Program-made: the position numbers and the translations under genes | Source: FEN-1297 sp021817845 | GTDB lineage: Bacteria > Bacteroidota > Ignavibacteria > Ignavibacteriales > Ignavibacteriaceae | Reading direction: 5' to 3' | Length of the DNA stretch: 64,000 nucleotides | Assembly: GCA_021817845.1 (NCBI GenBank) | Contig: JAKAFW010000006.1 | Location: forward strand, 62,001-126,000 | Part shown: in pieces, positions 1-8,525 of the stretch | Position numbering within the stretch: the first letter of the stretch is position 1 | How the letters are laid out: the number at the start of each line of letters is the position of its first letter | The notes under the pieces: generated by a model | The model's input: only the letters and a program-made list of their open reading frames with translations | Told to the model about the DNA's origin: nothing | Database searches by the model: none

Positions 1-182
1 ATGTTTATATGATTATGGTCGGTAGAGATAGAAAAGGAAAGGGCAACGAAGCCGATAGCCTGGATATTGAAAGAGTTCCTACGATTATTTTTTATCGTGG
101 TGGTAAAGAACTCGGAAGAATTATTGAATCGCCCACAGTAACTCTTGAAAAAGATATGCTAAAGATTATAGATCATGAATAG
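1..182 (+). CDS. Thioredoxin-fold protein, C-terminal fragment
   Basis: The window opens inside a reading frame (codons in phase with position 3) that ends with TAG at 180-182. The last ~60 residues contain ERVPTIIFYRGGKELGRIIE. The cis-Pro after Val, the beta strand and the 'GGKELGR' turn are typical of the C-terminal half of thioredoxin-fold proteins. The CXXC active site would lie upstream, outside the window, so redox activity cannot be judged. It could be a thioredoxin, a TlpA-like protein or a non-redox thioredoxin-like protein. Confidence 0.6.
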   Translation, partial: VYMIMVGRDRKGKGNEADSLDIERVPTIIFYRGGKELGRIIESPTVTLEKDMLKIIDHE

Positions 183-268
183 TCGCCGGACAAAGTCCTT
201 TCTGATTTAAGTTGCAGAAAATAATTTAATACTACTTAAACTTGAACCTGAACTTTTTAAGCTCCTCA

Positions 269-742
269 TTATTTGCGGCGCTCATATTTTCCCATCAATT
301 CTCCTTCGGCAAGAATATGTCCTTCCATTGCTTTAAGCAACTGGTTTTTTGTCGGTCCCGATTCGAGATGATGATGAAGTATCGTATCCAATCCGTAAAT
401 CTTAAAAATATATCGATGTGGTTTTCCGGGAGGGGGACACGGGCCGCCGTATGCAACATGACCGAAACTATTTGTTCCTACCATTACTTCGTCAGGAATG
501 TTTCTTGAAGGAGTAACATCTTCGTGAAGTTCCTTCAAATTGGCGGGGATATTATAAATTATCCAATGTACAAAATCACCGCCAGGTGCATCCGGATCGC
601 TTAAAATTATTGCGAATGATTTTATTCCATTTGTCGTTTCGGTCCAATGTAATTGCGGAGAAATATTGCCGCCTTCGCATGTGTATTTGGCAGGAATAAA
701 TTCCCCACTCTTAAACGAAGAGCTGTGAATTTTGATTTCCAT
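269..742 (-). CDS. YbhB/YbcL family (PEBP, Raf-kinase-inhibitor-like) protein
   Basis: A 157-residue protein of the phosphatidylethanolamine-binding-protein fold, the usual length for bacterial YbhB. Family hallmarks are visible: YTCEGGNISPQLHW near the N-terminus, the ligand-pocket stretch LSDPDAPGGDFVHWIIYNIP, and GPCPPPGKPHRYIFKIYGLD. The open frame extends upstream to 886, but I start it at 742. An AGGAG lies about 9 nt before that ATG, and the encoded protein then begins MEIKIHSS, exactly where homologues begin. The extension would add a hydrophobic stretch (RLSFFLFLVLL) that could be a signal sequence, so a secreted long form cannot be excluded. The cytoplasmic role of the family is poorly defined. 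Confidence 0.88.
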   Translation of the reverse strand: MEIKIHSSSFKSGEFIPAKYTCEGGNISPQLHWTETTNGIKSFAIILSDPDAPGGDFVHWIIYNIPANLKELHEDVTPSRNIPDEVMVGTNSFGHVAYGGPCPPPGKPHRYIFKIYGLDTILHHHLESGPTKNQLLKAMEGHILAEGELMGKYERRK

Positions 743-1113
743 TTTTTTATGCTCCTTTTTTGTTTGAGAAAACAAATTAATTAAATTATAATTCAGTAAA
801 ACAAGAAAAAGAAAAAATGATAATCTATAAATTTTAGCGGGAGAGGATGAATTAGAAAAATCCAGGTGTAATAATAAATTTTTCATAATGAAACTCTTAA
901 ATTTCTTTGGATAAATTAAAGCTTTAACATCTATATATCAACTCCTATTCTTATTTTGTTATCGCCATTTTAATTTTTACTTACCTAGTCACCTAACCAA
1001 ACTAAGCAAATGCAGTAATCCCAGTATTTATGCTGAAGTGAACAAAATACCAATTACCCGTGTTTTATTCCATAATATACTAATTGAAAATTATTATTAA
1101 ATTTAATCTTTAA

Positions 1114-1240
1114 TTATTATCTCACTTTACGCAAAAAGTTATTATTACATAGTGAGAAACCTCCGAGGTTTTCCTAAACCTCGGAGTTTTGCAGTTCACT
1201 TCCTTTATATTTGACATTGCCTGCGTAAGTTGAGTTATTA
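1114..1240. repeat. MITE-like element with imperfect terminal inverted repeats
   Basis: The left end reads TTATTATCTCACTTTACGCA (from 1114). The reverse complement of the right end (ctgcgtaagttgagttatta, 1221-1240) is nearly the same, sharing TACGCA and CTCA blocks in order. A related left end (CTCACATTACGCAAAAGGTT, from 46636) and right end (cctgcgtattgttaa, from 46692) sit before rmlA, and a lone right-type end is at 58185-58202. There is no coding capacity. It reads like a short non-autonomous mobile element or its remnant. Confidence 0.5.
1161..1190 (+). terminator. GC-rich hairpin followed by TTTT
   Basis: CTCCGAGGTTT (1161-1171), loop TCCT, AAACCTCGGAG (1176-1186), then TTTT. It is an 11-bp perfect stem that could act as an intrinsic terminator. 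It lies inside a repeat-like element between divergent genes and contains the shorter palindrome AAACCTCCGAGGTTT, so it may instead be a mobile palindromic repeat. No upstream plus-strand gene obviously needs it. Confidence 0.45.
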
Positions 1241-1262
1241 TCTCAAATAGAAACGGAAAATC

Positions 1263-2579
1263 ATGAAAACATCCAAAAGCGAAAGTCTTTTTAAAGAAGC
1301 TGTGAAATATATTCCCGGAGGAGTAAACTCCCCCGTTAGAGCATTTAAATCTGTCGGCGGCAACCCATTGTTTATAGCAAAAGGAGAAGGCTCAAAAATT
1401 TACGATGTCGACGGAAATGAGTTTATAGAATATATAGGAAGTTGGGGACCGCATTTATTCGGACACAATCCGCCGTTCATTAAAGAAGCCTTATTAAAAG
1501 CCATCGAGAACGGAACAAGCTTCGGTGCTCCAACGGAGTTGGAAGTGAAAATGGCAAAGCTTATTTCGGAACTCGTTCCATCTGTTGAAATGGTACGCAT
1601 GGTAAATAGCGGAACAGAAGCTACGATGAGTGCAATTCGCACAGCACGTGGTTTCACCGGCAAAGAAAAATTTATAAAGTTTGAAGGATGTTATCATGGT
1701 CATGCAGATTATTTCCTTATTAAAGCAGGCTCCGGAGCATTAACGCTTGGAATCCCTACAAGCCCTGGTGTCACAAAAGGCAATGCCGCTGATACTCTGC
1801 TGGCAGACTATAATGATATTGATTCGGTGAAAAAATTAATCCTTCAAAATAAATCTGCCAATAAGACAGGCAAGAATGATATTGCCGCTGTAATTCTTGA
1901 ACCTATTGCCGGAAACATGGGAGTCGTCCGGGCGTCAAATAATTTTCTGACCGAGTTAAGAGAAATTTGCAATGAAGAACATATTGTTTTGATATTTGAT
2001 GAAGTAATGACCGGCTTCAGAGTAGCACGCGGCGGCGCTCAAGAAATTTTTAATATTAGACCCGATCTAACCACATTTGGAAAAATTATTGGCGGCGGTT
2101 TGCCTGTTGGAGCATTCGGAGGTAAAAAGGAAATTATGGAAATGGTTGCACCAAGTGGCTCCGTCTATCAAGCAGGAACATTAAGCGGAAATCCATTGGC
2201 TATGGCTGCGGGGTTTGCTGCATTAAGCTACATTAAAGATCATCCGGAAGTTTATACGCTGCTTGAAGAAAATTCTGCTTACCTTGAAAACGGAATAAAA
2301 GGAAATCTTAAATCACTTAAAAAAAATTATGCGTTTAACAGAGTGGGATCAATGTCAACCTTGTTCTTTGTCGAAGGCGAAGTCAATAATTTTAAGTCGG
2401 CAGTGAAATCAGATACCGCACTATACGGAAAGTATTTCCATGAAATGTTAATATGCGGAATTTATCTCGCCCCGGCACAATTTGAAGCAGCATTTATTTC
2501 TACTGCGCATACTAAAGAAGATCTTGATAAAACAATTAAAGCAAATTATCAAGCTGTTGAAGCTCTGACAAAAAAATAA
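1263..2579 (+). CDS. hemL: Glutamate-1-semialdehyde 2,1-aminomutase
   Basis: A PLP enzyme that converts glutamate-1-semialdehyde to 5-aminolevulinate in the C5 route of tetrapyrrole synthesis. The 438 residues match the family length. Visible are PGGVNSPVRAF near the N-terminus, EGCYHGHADYFL, the PLP-contacting LIFDEVMTGFR, and TFGKIIGGGLPVGAFGG with the Schiff-base lysine at K274, followed by YQAGTLSGNPLAM. The start ATG is the first residue of the conserved SESLFKEA block. It stands alone in its strand run, but hemH lies 6 kb downstream, so two haem-pathway steps are near each other without being in one operon. Confidence 0.97.
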   Translation: MKTSKSESLFKEAVKYIPGGVNSPVRAFKSVGGNPLFIAKGEGSKIYDVDGNEFIEYIGSWGPHLFGHNPPFIKEALLKAIENGTSFGAPTELEVKMAKLISELVPSVEMVRMVNSGTEATMSAIRTARGFTGKEKFIKFEGCYHGHADYFLIKAGSGALTLGIPTSPGVTKGNAADTLLADYNDIDSVKKLILQNKSANKTGKNDIAAVILEPIAGNMGVVRASNNFLTELREICNEEHIVLIFDEVMTGFRVARGGAQEIFNIRPDLTTFGKIIGGGLPVGAFGGKKEIMEMVAPSGSVYQAGTLSGNPLAMAAGFAALSYIKDHPEVYTLLEENSAYLENGIKGNLKSLKKNYAFNRVGSMSTLFFVEGEVNNFKSAVKSDTALYGKYFHEMLICGIYLAPAQFEAAFISTAHTKEDLDKTIKANYQAVEALTKK

Positions 2580-2665
2580 AATAATTATAGAATTTGGTTG
2601 CGATTTTATAAAATATTTCCCAAATTAATATATCAATTTCTTAATATAAACTTAGGAGTGCTTTT

Positions 2666-3283
2666 ATGAAAAAATTAATACCTCTGTTTCTATGCCTATT
2701 CATTATTGGTTTCAGCCTTTCAACTCAGGCGCAAACCGATCTGAAGTTTGGTGCAAAAGCTGGACTTAACTTTGCAAACCTTAGTGGTAATGATGTACCT
2801 CCAGGAGCCGGGACAAGAACCGGTTTGGTTATTGGCGGTTTTATGACATGGAATTTTGCACCAATGTTCGGTCTACAGCCTGAAGTATTATATTCAATGA
2901 AAGGGACATCAGGAGCAACTCAAGGTGTTAGCTATACTTTTTCAGTAAATTATATTGAGATACCCGTTTTGTTAAAGTTTAATATTCCTTTAGCTCCAAG
3001 CTCTCCGGTAAGTGCAAGTCTTTATGCCGGTCCTGATTTTGCATTTAACGTAGCCTCCAGTGTCGAGACATCATCTAATGGTCAAACAACAACAACAGAC
3101 GAATCAAATATGACTAAAGGCTTTGATTTTAATATTATGTTTGGGGGTGGGATTGGATTTAATGTTGGCCCAACCGTTTTGGGGGTTGAACTACGATATT
3201 CCTTAGGAACGGGAACAGCAGCAAGCGATGGAACTGATATGAAAAATGGAGTCCTTGCTCTTCTTGCAAGTGTTACTTTCTAA
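2666..3283 (+). CDS. PorT-like outer-membrane beta-barrel protein
   Basis: 205 residues with a clear signal peptide (KKLIPLFLCLFIIGFSLSTQAQT, cleavage after AQA). After it comes LKFGAKAGLNFANLSGND, the start typical of the 'outer membrane beta-barrel / PorT' family in Bacteroidota and relatives. Alternating hydrophobic strands and Gly-rich turns continue to a C-terminal strand ending in an aromatic (VLALLASVTF), the usual barrel-insertion signature. An AGGAG sits 7 nt before the ATG, and a strong terminator follows 14 bp after the stop, so it is probably a single-gene transcript. PorT itself works in T9SS, but small barrels of this family are diverse and the specific role is unknown. Confidence 0.8.
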   Translation: MKKLIPLFLCLFIIGFSLSTQAQTDLKFGAKAGLNFANLSGNDVPPGAGTRTGLVIGGFMTWNFAPMFGLQPEVLYSMKGTSGATQGVSYTFSVNYIEIPVLLKFNIPLAPSSPVSASLYAGPDFAFNVASSVETSSNGQTTTTDESNMTKGFDFNIMFGGGIGFNVGPTVLGVELRYSLGTGTAASDGTDMKNGVLALLASVTF

Positions 3284-3296
3284 TCTAATCAAATTG

Positions 3297-3332
3297 GAAG
3301 AAGCTATCTAAAGGGATAGCTTCTTCTTTTTT
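3297..3332 (+). terminator. Intrinsic terminator of the barrel-protein gene
   Basis: GAAGAAGCTATC (3297-3308), loop TAAAGG, GATAGCTTCTTC (3315-3326), then TTTTTTAT. A perfect 12-bp stem plus T-tract 14 bp after the stop codon at 3283. The stem is also followed by A/T on the other strand and could work both ways. Confidence 0.9.
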
Positions 3333-4309
3333 ATACTACGCTTCTTCTCATAACATATTATCTGTTTTATTTCTTCTCTTTCTCATGCCATTCCAACTGA
3401 TCCGACGCAGACTCCTGTGTATAAGAAACTCCATTTCCCCCGTCATTTCGACTGAGCCTGCCTGTCCGAGGCTGTTGCACAACTCCAAAATGTCATTTCG
3501 ACCGGAGGGAGAAATCCCATGCTCAACTCGTGCACCTAAGCTATACATGGGATTTCTCCTCCTTTCAGTCATCGAAATGACAATTACTAATGTGCCCTAT
3601 CCGAAGTATCCGCCATTGCCTTATCAAAGGAGCTTGCCTACCGAGGCTGTTGCACAACTCCAAAATGTGTCATTTCGACCGAAGGGAGAAATCCCATGCT
3701 CAACTCGTGTAACTAAGCTATACATGGGATTTCTCCTTCGATGACTCAGTCGAAATGACAATTACTGATGTGCCCTATCCGAAGTATCCGCCATTGCCAT
3801 ATCAAAGGAGCTTGCCTACCGAGCCTGTTGCACAACTCCAAAATGTCATTTCGACCGGAGGGAGAAATCCCATGTACAAGCTCAATACCCAATATAATCA
3901 TTGAATTTTCCAGTCGATTCCGCCGCGTAATATTTCTTAACGATCCTTCCATTGCGGCTTGACGCGCTATAGTATTGCCATTTAAATCTTTGTTTTTTAT
4001 GTCAAGATATTTTTTTATGATAAATTTCATTGCGTTTCATTCAAAATTCAACATTCATAATTCCAAATTGCGGCTTGCCGCACTATGAATACACTCTCAA
4101 TGCACTCTGAATGCATCTCAACAAGCCTTCTATTACCCTCATCTAATATTGATCTCTCAATTAACGTTATTTTTTTCCATAATCAAACTATGGTATCTGT
4201 GAGAATAAAATATGTGTGAAGTCCATTAAAATTTTACGTTGTTATTATTTCAAGTTTTAATAATATTAAGTTTGAAGTATAAATAATTTTTTACCAAGTT
4301 GGGCTATAA
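3333..4309. repeat. Repeat-filled intergenic region (about 1 kb)
   Basis: There is no credible gene. The region holds three tandem units of about 175-178 bp (detailed separately), then a patchwork: TGCGGCTTGCCGCA palindrome (4069-4082), and three degenerate copies of an 11-nt unit related to GAATGCACTCT (4087-4119), which recurs in opposite orientation at 58032-58075. A CTATTACCCTC motif follows at 4130 and also recurs near 58085 (inverted). The last ~150 bp before 4310 are AT-rich and should hold the promoter of the subtilisin gene. Confidence 0.75.
3440..3875. repeat. Three tandem copies of a 175-178 bp repeat with internal long hairpin
   Basis: The marker block CTGTTGCACAACTCCAAAATG recurs from 3472, 3647 and 3825, giving periods near 175 and 178. 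Inside units 1 and 2 is an interrupted long palindrome: left arm GTCATTTCGACC..GGGAGAAATCCCATG, right arm CATGGGATTTCTCC..CGAAATGAC (arms 3492-3521/3546-3581 and 3670-3698/3723-3759). Unit 3 has only the left arm (3845-3874), so the array is truncated on the right. Relatives are at 55940-56086 and, degenerate, at 38770-38830. Confidence 0.85.
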
Positions 4310-7207
4310 ATGAAGAAATCAAAAAGTAACAGTCTTTATAAATTTTTATTCCTCTTATTTGCATTTGCACTTAGCTTGGGTCTAACACAAAATAATAATT
4401 TGAACTCACAAGTAATTAAGCACGGTAATATTTATTACCTCGCAAATACTCTTGTAGTAAAGCTTCGGGAGCCCGCTCCTTCGAGAAATCAACAAACGGC
4501 AGGTATGCTTACGCTTCCAGAATTTACTTCTCAATTAAACTCAGCTTTTGGTAAATATAAATTTTACTCAACCCAATCTGCTTTCAGTGAAAAAAGCACG
4601 GGAACCAATTTTGGATTAAATAGAATATGTATTGTAAAATATGATAATAATGCAGACCCCGCGGTTGTTGCCTCTAAAATAAAAAAACTTAGTAACGTCG
4701 AATGGGCTGAGCCAAGATACCTTCGTAGGCTTGCCGGTGTTCCTAAAAATACTGCTTCTTTTACACCGAATGATCCATACTATTCTCAGCAATATAATTT
4801 AGCAAAAATAGATGCCGCAGATGCTTGGAGCATCTCCAAAGGAAATCCCAATGTCATAATTGCAATTGTTGACGACGGCGTCGATTGGTCTCACCCTGAT
4901 TTGTACGGAAATATTTGGCACAATCCAAGTTGGCAAACTGATACTGGCTTTCCAGGTGACTCAATCGGTTGGGACTTTGGCGGGCTTACCAGCACGCCCG
5001 ATAATAATCCTATGGAAGACGTTCCCGCTCATGGCACTTTTGTCGCCGGTATTGCTTCGGCTGTAACAAATAATGGCGTCGGTATATCCGGCATTGGGTT
5101 TAACTGTAAAATTATGGCAGTAAAAGTTTCGGAGGGAGATATTACTTCCAACAACGAGCCGTTGATTGTTTATGGTTTCGAAGGAATAAGATACGCGGTT
5201 GATCACGGAGCTAAAGTTATAAATTGTAGTTGGGGCGGCGGCGGATATTCCCAAGCCGAGCAGGATGTTATTAATTATGCTATTTCAAAGGGTGCGCTAG
5301 TAGTTGCTGCAGCAGGTAATGATGGTGTTAATGAATCATTTTACCCCGCCGCTTATAAGGGCGTTCTGTCGGTCGGTGCAACGGATGCTAACGATGTAGT
5401 ATCTTATTATTCGAATTATGGTCCCAATGTGGACGTTATGGCACCAGGCGACAATATAAGCTCCACATGGCAACCTAATACATATTTATTGCCGGGAGGC
5501 GATGGTACTTCGTTTGCTTCACCTTTGGCTGCAGGACTTGCCGGGCTTGTTATTTCTCACTTTCCAAACTTCAATCCACTCCAAGTTGCGCAGCAGATTA
5601 GGGTAAACAGCGATGTTATTGATACGCTAACTTCAAACGCAGCTTACTATCATCAGTTAGGCTATGGAAGAATCAATGCTTACAAAGCTTTAGCCGATAC
5701 AAATTCACAAGCAATCCGTGCAGATGATATTCAATTTCTTGATAATGCTCCAGGTGATAATAACAATGGCATTCTCGAACCCGGCGAAACTGTCTCTATC
5801 ATGATTAAATTTAAAAATTATCTTCAACCGGTTGACAACATAAAAGTTGCGCTTCAAGATTACAATTCCTACTCAACTTTGGAAAACAGCAGCTTTACTA
5901 TTACACACATGGGAACCTTGGATTCATTAGACAATTCTTCTGCAATGTTTACTGTAAAACTTGACAGCACATTACCGCTAAATTATTTACTTCAATTTAA
6001 TCTTAGTTTTACTGGCGGAAACTATAAAGATTTCCAGATGTTCAATATGCTGGTTAATCCATCTTATGCAACTCAGTCCGGTAATAACGTTGCTCTTACA
6101 ATTACAAGCAAAGGCGCATTGGGCTATAATGATTACGCCACAAACATTGAAGGCGACGGCTTTTCATTTCAAGGCGATGGCAGCCTAATGTTTGAAGGTG
6201 CACTTATGCTCGGTACTTCCGCAAACAAGATTTCAGATGAGGCAAGAGATTCTGCCCAGGGACAAAATCAAGACACCGCTTTCCAAACTGTTCAACCTTT
6301 CTCTCTTCTTAACTCAAGCGACGGGTATCAAGAAGGTACAACTGTTTTTAATGATAACGGAGCCCTGGCAAATAAACTTGGCGTAACAATTAAGCTTCGT
6401 TCTTATTCTTTTGCTAATCCTCCGGACAATAACTATATAATTCTCAGATACAGCATTGTCAATAATAATAATTCGACACTTTCAAACTTATATGCGGGAC
6501 TTTTCTTCGATTGGGATTTAACCAGCGGCGGGGATAACGATTATACGGCTTATGATACAACTGGAAAGCTCGGCTATGCTTACCATGGCAATAGCAGTCA
6601 GAATAAATGGGTAAGCACCGCATTGATTTCTTCCAACAATTATGGCTACTGGGGAATATTAAATCCGGGTGGTGACAATGGTTTCCAGATTTACGACGGA
6701 TTCTCTTACGCGGAAAAATGGCAGGCGCTTTCAAGCGGAATTGGAAAGCCTAACGCTGGTCCCGGAGATATTTCCGAAGTTACTTCCGGCGGTCCTTTTA
6801 ACATCCCGGCACACGATACAATTGACGTTGCCTTTGCTGTTGCCGGCGGATATAGCCTCAACGATTTGAGAAATGCAATTTCAAATGCAAGAATTAAATT
6901 TCAAGACATAAATAATCTTGGAAATTCAAATCCTACTAATCCTACAAACTTTAGTCTTTATCAAAACTATCCAAACCCTTTTAATCCAAACACAACAATA
7001 AAATTTGATCTTGCTAAAGACGGACATGTTTCATTAAAGATTTATGATATTTTGGGAAATCAGGTTGCTGATCTGATTGAAGAAGAAAAGACAGCGGGAA
7101 AATATTCAGTTAGTTTTTCTGCCGGACATTTATCAAGCGGAGTTTATTTTTACAGGCTTGTTACTCCAACTTTTACTGATACAAAAAAAATGATGCTTTT
7201 GAAGTAA
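4310..7207 (+). CDS. Secreted subtilisin-like (S8) serine protease with T9SS sorting domain
   Basis: A 965-residue exported protease. The N-terminal signal peptide (LFLLFAFALSLGLT) is followed by a propeptide-like region (about 40-140, with VEWAEPRYLRRLAG, as in fervidolysin-type prodomains). The S8 catalytic domain follows: Asp188 in AIVDDGVDWSHPDL, His241 in PAHGTFVAGIAS, oxyanion Asn337 in AAAGNDG and Ser401 in GDGTSFASPLAAG, so the triad is complete. From about 480 there are beta-rich domains (GDNNNGILEPGETVSI). The last ~80 residues form a type A T9SS C-terminal sorting domain (NYPNPFNPNTTIKF, SGVYFYRL, TDTKKMMLLK). It is expected at the cell surface or outside the cell. It is monocistronic and flanked by repeats on both sides. 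Confidence 0.95.
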   Translation: MKKSKSNSLYKFLFLLFAFALSLGLTQNNNLNSQVIKHGNIYYLANTLVVKLREPAPSRNQQTAGMLTLPEFTSQLNSAFGKYKFYSTQSAFSEKSTGTNFGLNRICIVKYDNNADPAVVASKIKKLSNVEWAEPRYLRRLAGVPKNTASFTPNDPYYSQQYNLAKIDAADAWSISKGNPNVIIAIVDDGVDWSHPDLYGNIWHNPSWQTDTGFPGDSIGWDFGGLTSTPDNNPMEDVPAHGTFVAGIASAVTNNGVGISGIGFNCKIMAVKVSEGDITSNNEPLIVYGFEGIRYAVDHGAKVINCSWGGGGYSQAEQDVINYAISKGALVVAAAGNDGVNESFYPAAYKGVLSVGATDANDVVSYYSNYGPNVDVMAPGDNISSTWQPNTYLLPGGDGTSFASPLAAGLAGLVISHFPNFNPLQVAQQIRVNSDVIDTLTSNAAYYHQLGYGRINAYKALADTNSQAIRADDIQFLDNAPGDNNNGILEPGETVSIMIKFKNYLQPVDNIKVALQDYNSYSTLENSSFTITHMGTLDSLDNSSAMFTVKLDSTLPLNYLLQFNLSFTGGNYKDFQMFNMLVNPSYATQSGNNVALTITSKGALGYNDYATNIEGDGFSFQGDGSLMFEGALMLGTSANKISDEARDSAQGQNQDTAFQTVQPFSLLNSSDGYQEGTTVFNDNGALANKLGVTIKLRSYSFANPPDNNYIILRYSIVNNNNSTLSNLYAGLFFDWDLTSGGDNDYTAYDTTGKLGYAYHGNSSQNKWVSTALISSNNYGYWGILNPGGDNGFQIYDGFSYAEKWQALSSGIGKPNAGPGDISEVTSGGPFNIPAHDTIDVAFAVAGGYSLNDLRNAISNARIKFQDINNLGNSNPTNPTNFSLYQNYPNPFNPNTTIKFDLAKDGHVSLKIYDILGNQVADLIEEEKTAGKYSVSFSAGHLSSGVYFYRLVTPTFTDTKKMMLLK

Positions 7208-7220
7208 ATAAGAAATTTGT

Positions 7221-7377
7221 AAATCCTCTACGAGGATTTCTAAGCATTTTTGTTATAATATAGCTACTACAATAATCTGACATCTACGATGTCAACTCAA
7301 TTATAGACCTCGTAGAGGTCTTATTATTGTAGTAGAAAAATTTTCAATCCAATAATTTCAAATCCTCGTAGAGGATT
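7221..7377. repeat. Cluster of palindromes sharing a CTCTACGAG/CTCGTAGAG core
   Basis: Four palindromes have 3-nt centres TAC or GTA: AAATCCTC-TAC-GAGGATTT (7221-7239), GACATC-TAC-GATGTC (7279-7293), AGACCTC-GTA-GAGGTCT (7305-7321) and AATCCTC-GTA-GAGGATT (7361-7377). The middle two are bracketed by a further inverted repeat, CTACTACAATAAT (7264-7276) against ATTATTGTAGTAG (7323-7335), making a nested hairpin of about 72 nt. The pattern resembles REP/BIME-type repeats. Confidence 0.8.
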
Positions 7378-7508
7378 AACAAGAGTTGGAGTAATTCTAA
7401 GTGACGGTCTTCTAGTGAATTAACGGCAAAAAATTTTTATAAAAATAATTGTTAGGTTGACGCCTATGCGCGAAAGCGGGAATCTATTCTATATTTAAAG
7501 GTTTTGGG

Positions 7509-7883
7509 ATTCCCATTTTCATGGGAATGACCTTTTTAGAGTGGACTCATAAATGAATAGATAAAATTAATTCTTTCTAAATTACTTAAGTTGACAGCCT
7601 TTGAAGGTAAGCCGTTAAAACGACTGATTTATATTGTTTCGAACAAGTCGTCCACGACTTCAGAGGCTGTGTGAGAATTCAAATATGATAAATAATTATT
7701 CCAATTATTATTATGAAGTTGTTTCTAAAATATAGTGTTTTTGTATTGCCCCGGCATTCATGCCGGGGTAGGATTATCCAAACAAAACATGGGCTTTAGC
7801 CCCATATTTGCTGTTTATGTGGCTAAAGCCAATATCATTTTTTGTAGATTAATTCCCCACCATAAACCTGCTTGACAGGCAGG
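7509..7883. repeat. Series of unrelated short palindromes
   Basis: ATTCCCAT-TTTC-ATGGGAAT (7509-7528), AAGTCGT-CC-ACGACTT (7645-7660), CCCCGGCAT-TC-ATGCCGGGG (7749-7768), GGGCT-TT-AGCCC (7791-7802), TGGCT-AA-AGCCA (7820-7831) and CCTGC-7nt-GCAGG (7867-7883). Each has a different stem, so they are separate repeat classes that have gathered in one gap rather than one expanded array. Confidence 0.75.
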
Positions 7884-7959
7884 TGGCGGTCAACTTGAGT
7901 AAATTGTAAAAATAATCATCAGATAAAGATCTTTAATGTAAATAAATTTGAGGTATAAA

Positions 7960-8499
7960 ATGACAGAAACAAATCTTGACGAGCTTAAATATCCTATTGG
8001 CAAATTTGAATATGAAGGCGAACTAACCGAGGTATTAAAAAACAAGTATATTCGTGATTTCGAGGAAGCGCCCTCCCTTCTTAGAAATGCTGTAAAAGGA
8101 CTTACAGATGAACAGCTAAATACTACTTATCGCCCGGGTGGCTGGACAATTAAGCAGGTTGTCCATCATTTGCCGGACAGTCACATGAATTCTTACATTA
8201 GGTTTAAGCTTGCCCTTACGGAAGATAATCCGGCTGTTAAACCTTACGATGAAAACTTGTGGGCGCAGTTAGCTGATTCTATTAACACACCAGTCCCTGT
8301 TTCCCTTGACTTGTTTGATTCACTTCATAAAAGATTCGTAACATTACTCAAGTCAATGACTCTGGAAGATTACGGTAAAACTTTTCTTCATCCCAAAAAT
8401 GGTTTGGTTTCTCTTGGAAAGACTCTCGGCATTTATGCATGGCACGGCAAGCATCATGTTGCGCATATAACATCATTACGCAAAAGAATGGGCTGGTAA
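7960..8499 (+). CDS. DinB/YfiT-family putative metal-dependent hydrolase or thiol transferase
   Basis: A 179-residue four-helix DinB-superfamily protein of the YfiT (BstA-like) branch. Three histidines that would bind the metal are visible: H in the VVHHLPDSHMN helix and the pair in YAWHGKHHVAHI near the C-terminus. The motif RPGGWTIKQVVHHL is the best-known signature of the family. Relatives are bacillithiol S-transferases or hydrolases, but nothing here says which thiol is used. I start at ATG 7960, which has GAGG six nt upstream. An in-frame TTG at 7948 would add four residues and overlap that site. hemH follows after 26 bp, so the two may be co-transcribed. Confidence 0.85.
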   Translation: MTETNLDELKYPIGKFEYEGELTEVLKNKYIRDFEEAPSLLRNAVKGLTDEQLNTTYRPGGWTIKQVVHHLPDSHMNSYIRFKLALTEDNPAVKPYDENLWAQLADSINTPVPVSLDLFDSLHKRFVTLLKSMTLEDYGKTFLHPKNGLVSLGKTLGIYAWHGKHHVAHITSLRKRMGW

Positions 8500-8525
8500 T
8501 TTCTTTTATAATCTAATTTAATAAT

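Larger units (their letters stand above)
743..1262. other. Intergenic region between ybhB-like gene and hemL
   Basis: About 520 bp of AT-rich sequence between divergent genes. It should hold both promoters. The only clear structure is the palindrome at 1161-1190 and the imperfect terminal inverted repeats around it at 1114-1240, listed separately. No further gene was seen. Confidence 0.6.
7208..7959. repeat. Palindrome-rich intergenic region
   Basis: About 750 bp with no gene but at least eight short, perfect or near-perfect palindromes, listed individually in two further entries. The one directly after the protease stop (7221-7239) could double as a transcription barrier. The last 40 bp hold the ribosome-binding site of the DinB-like gene. 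Confidence 0.75.

Noticed and set aside
1400..1703. Open frames antisense to hemL
   Set aside because: They are shadows of a highly conserved gene on the other strand.
3348..4030. Several open frames of 64-119 codons on both strands
   Set aside because: They run through the tandem repeats and repeat the same peptide (SFRPEGEIPCS and its complement), so they are by-products of repeated DNA.
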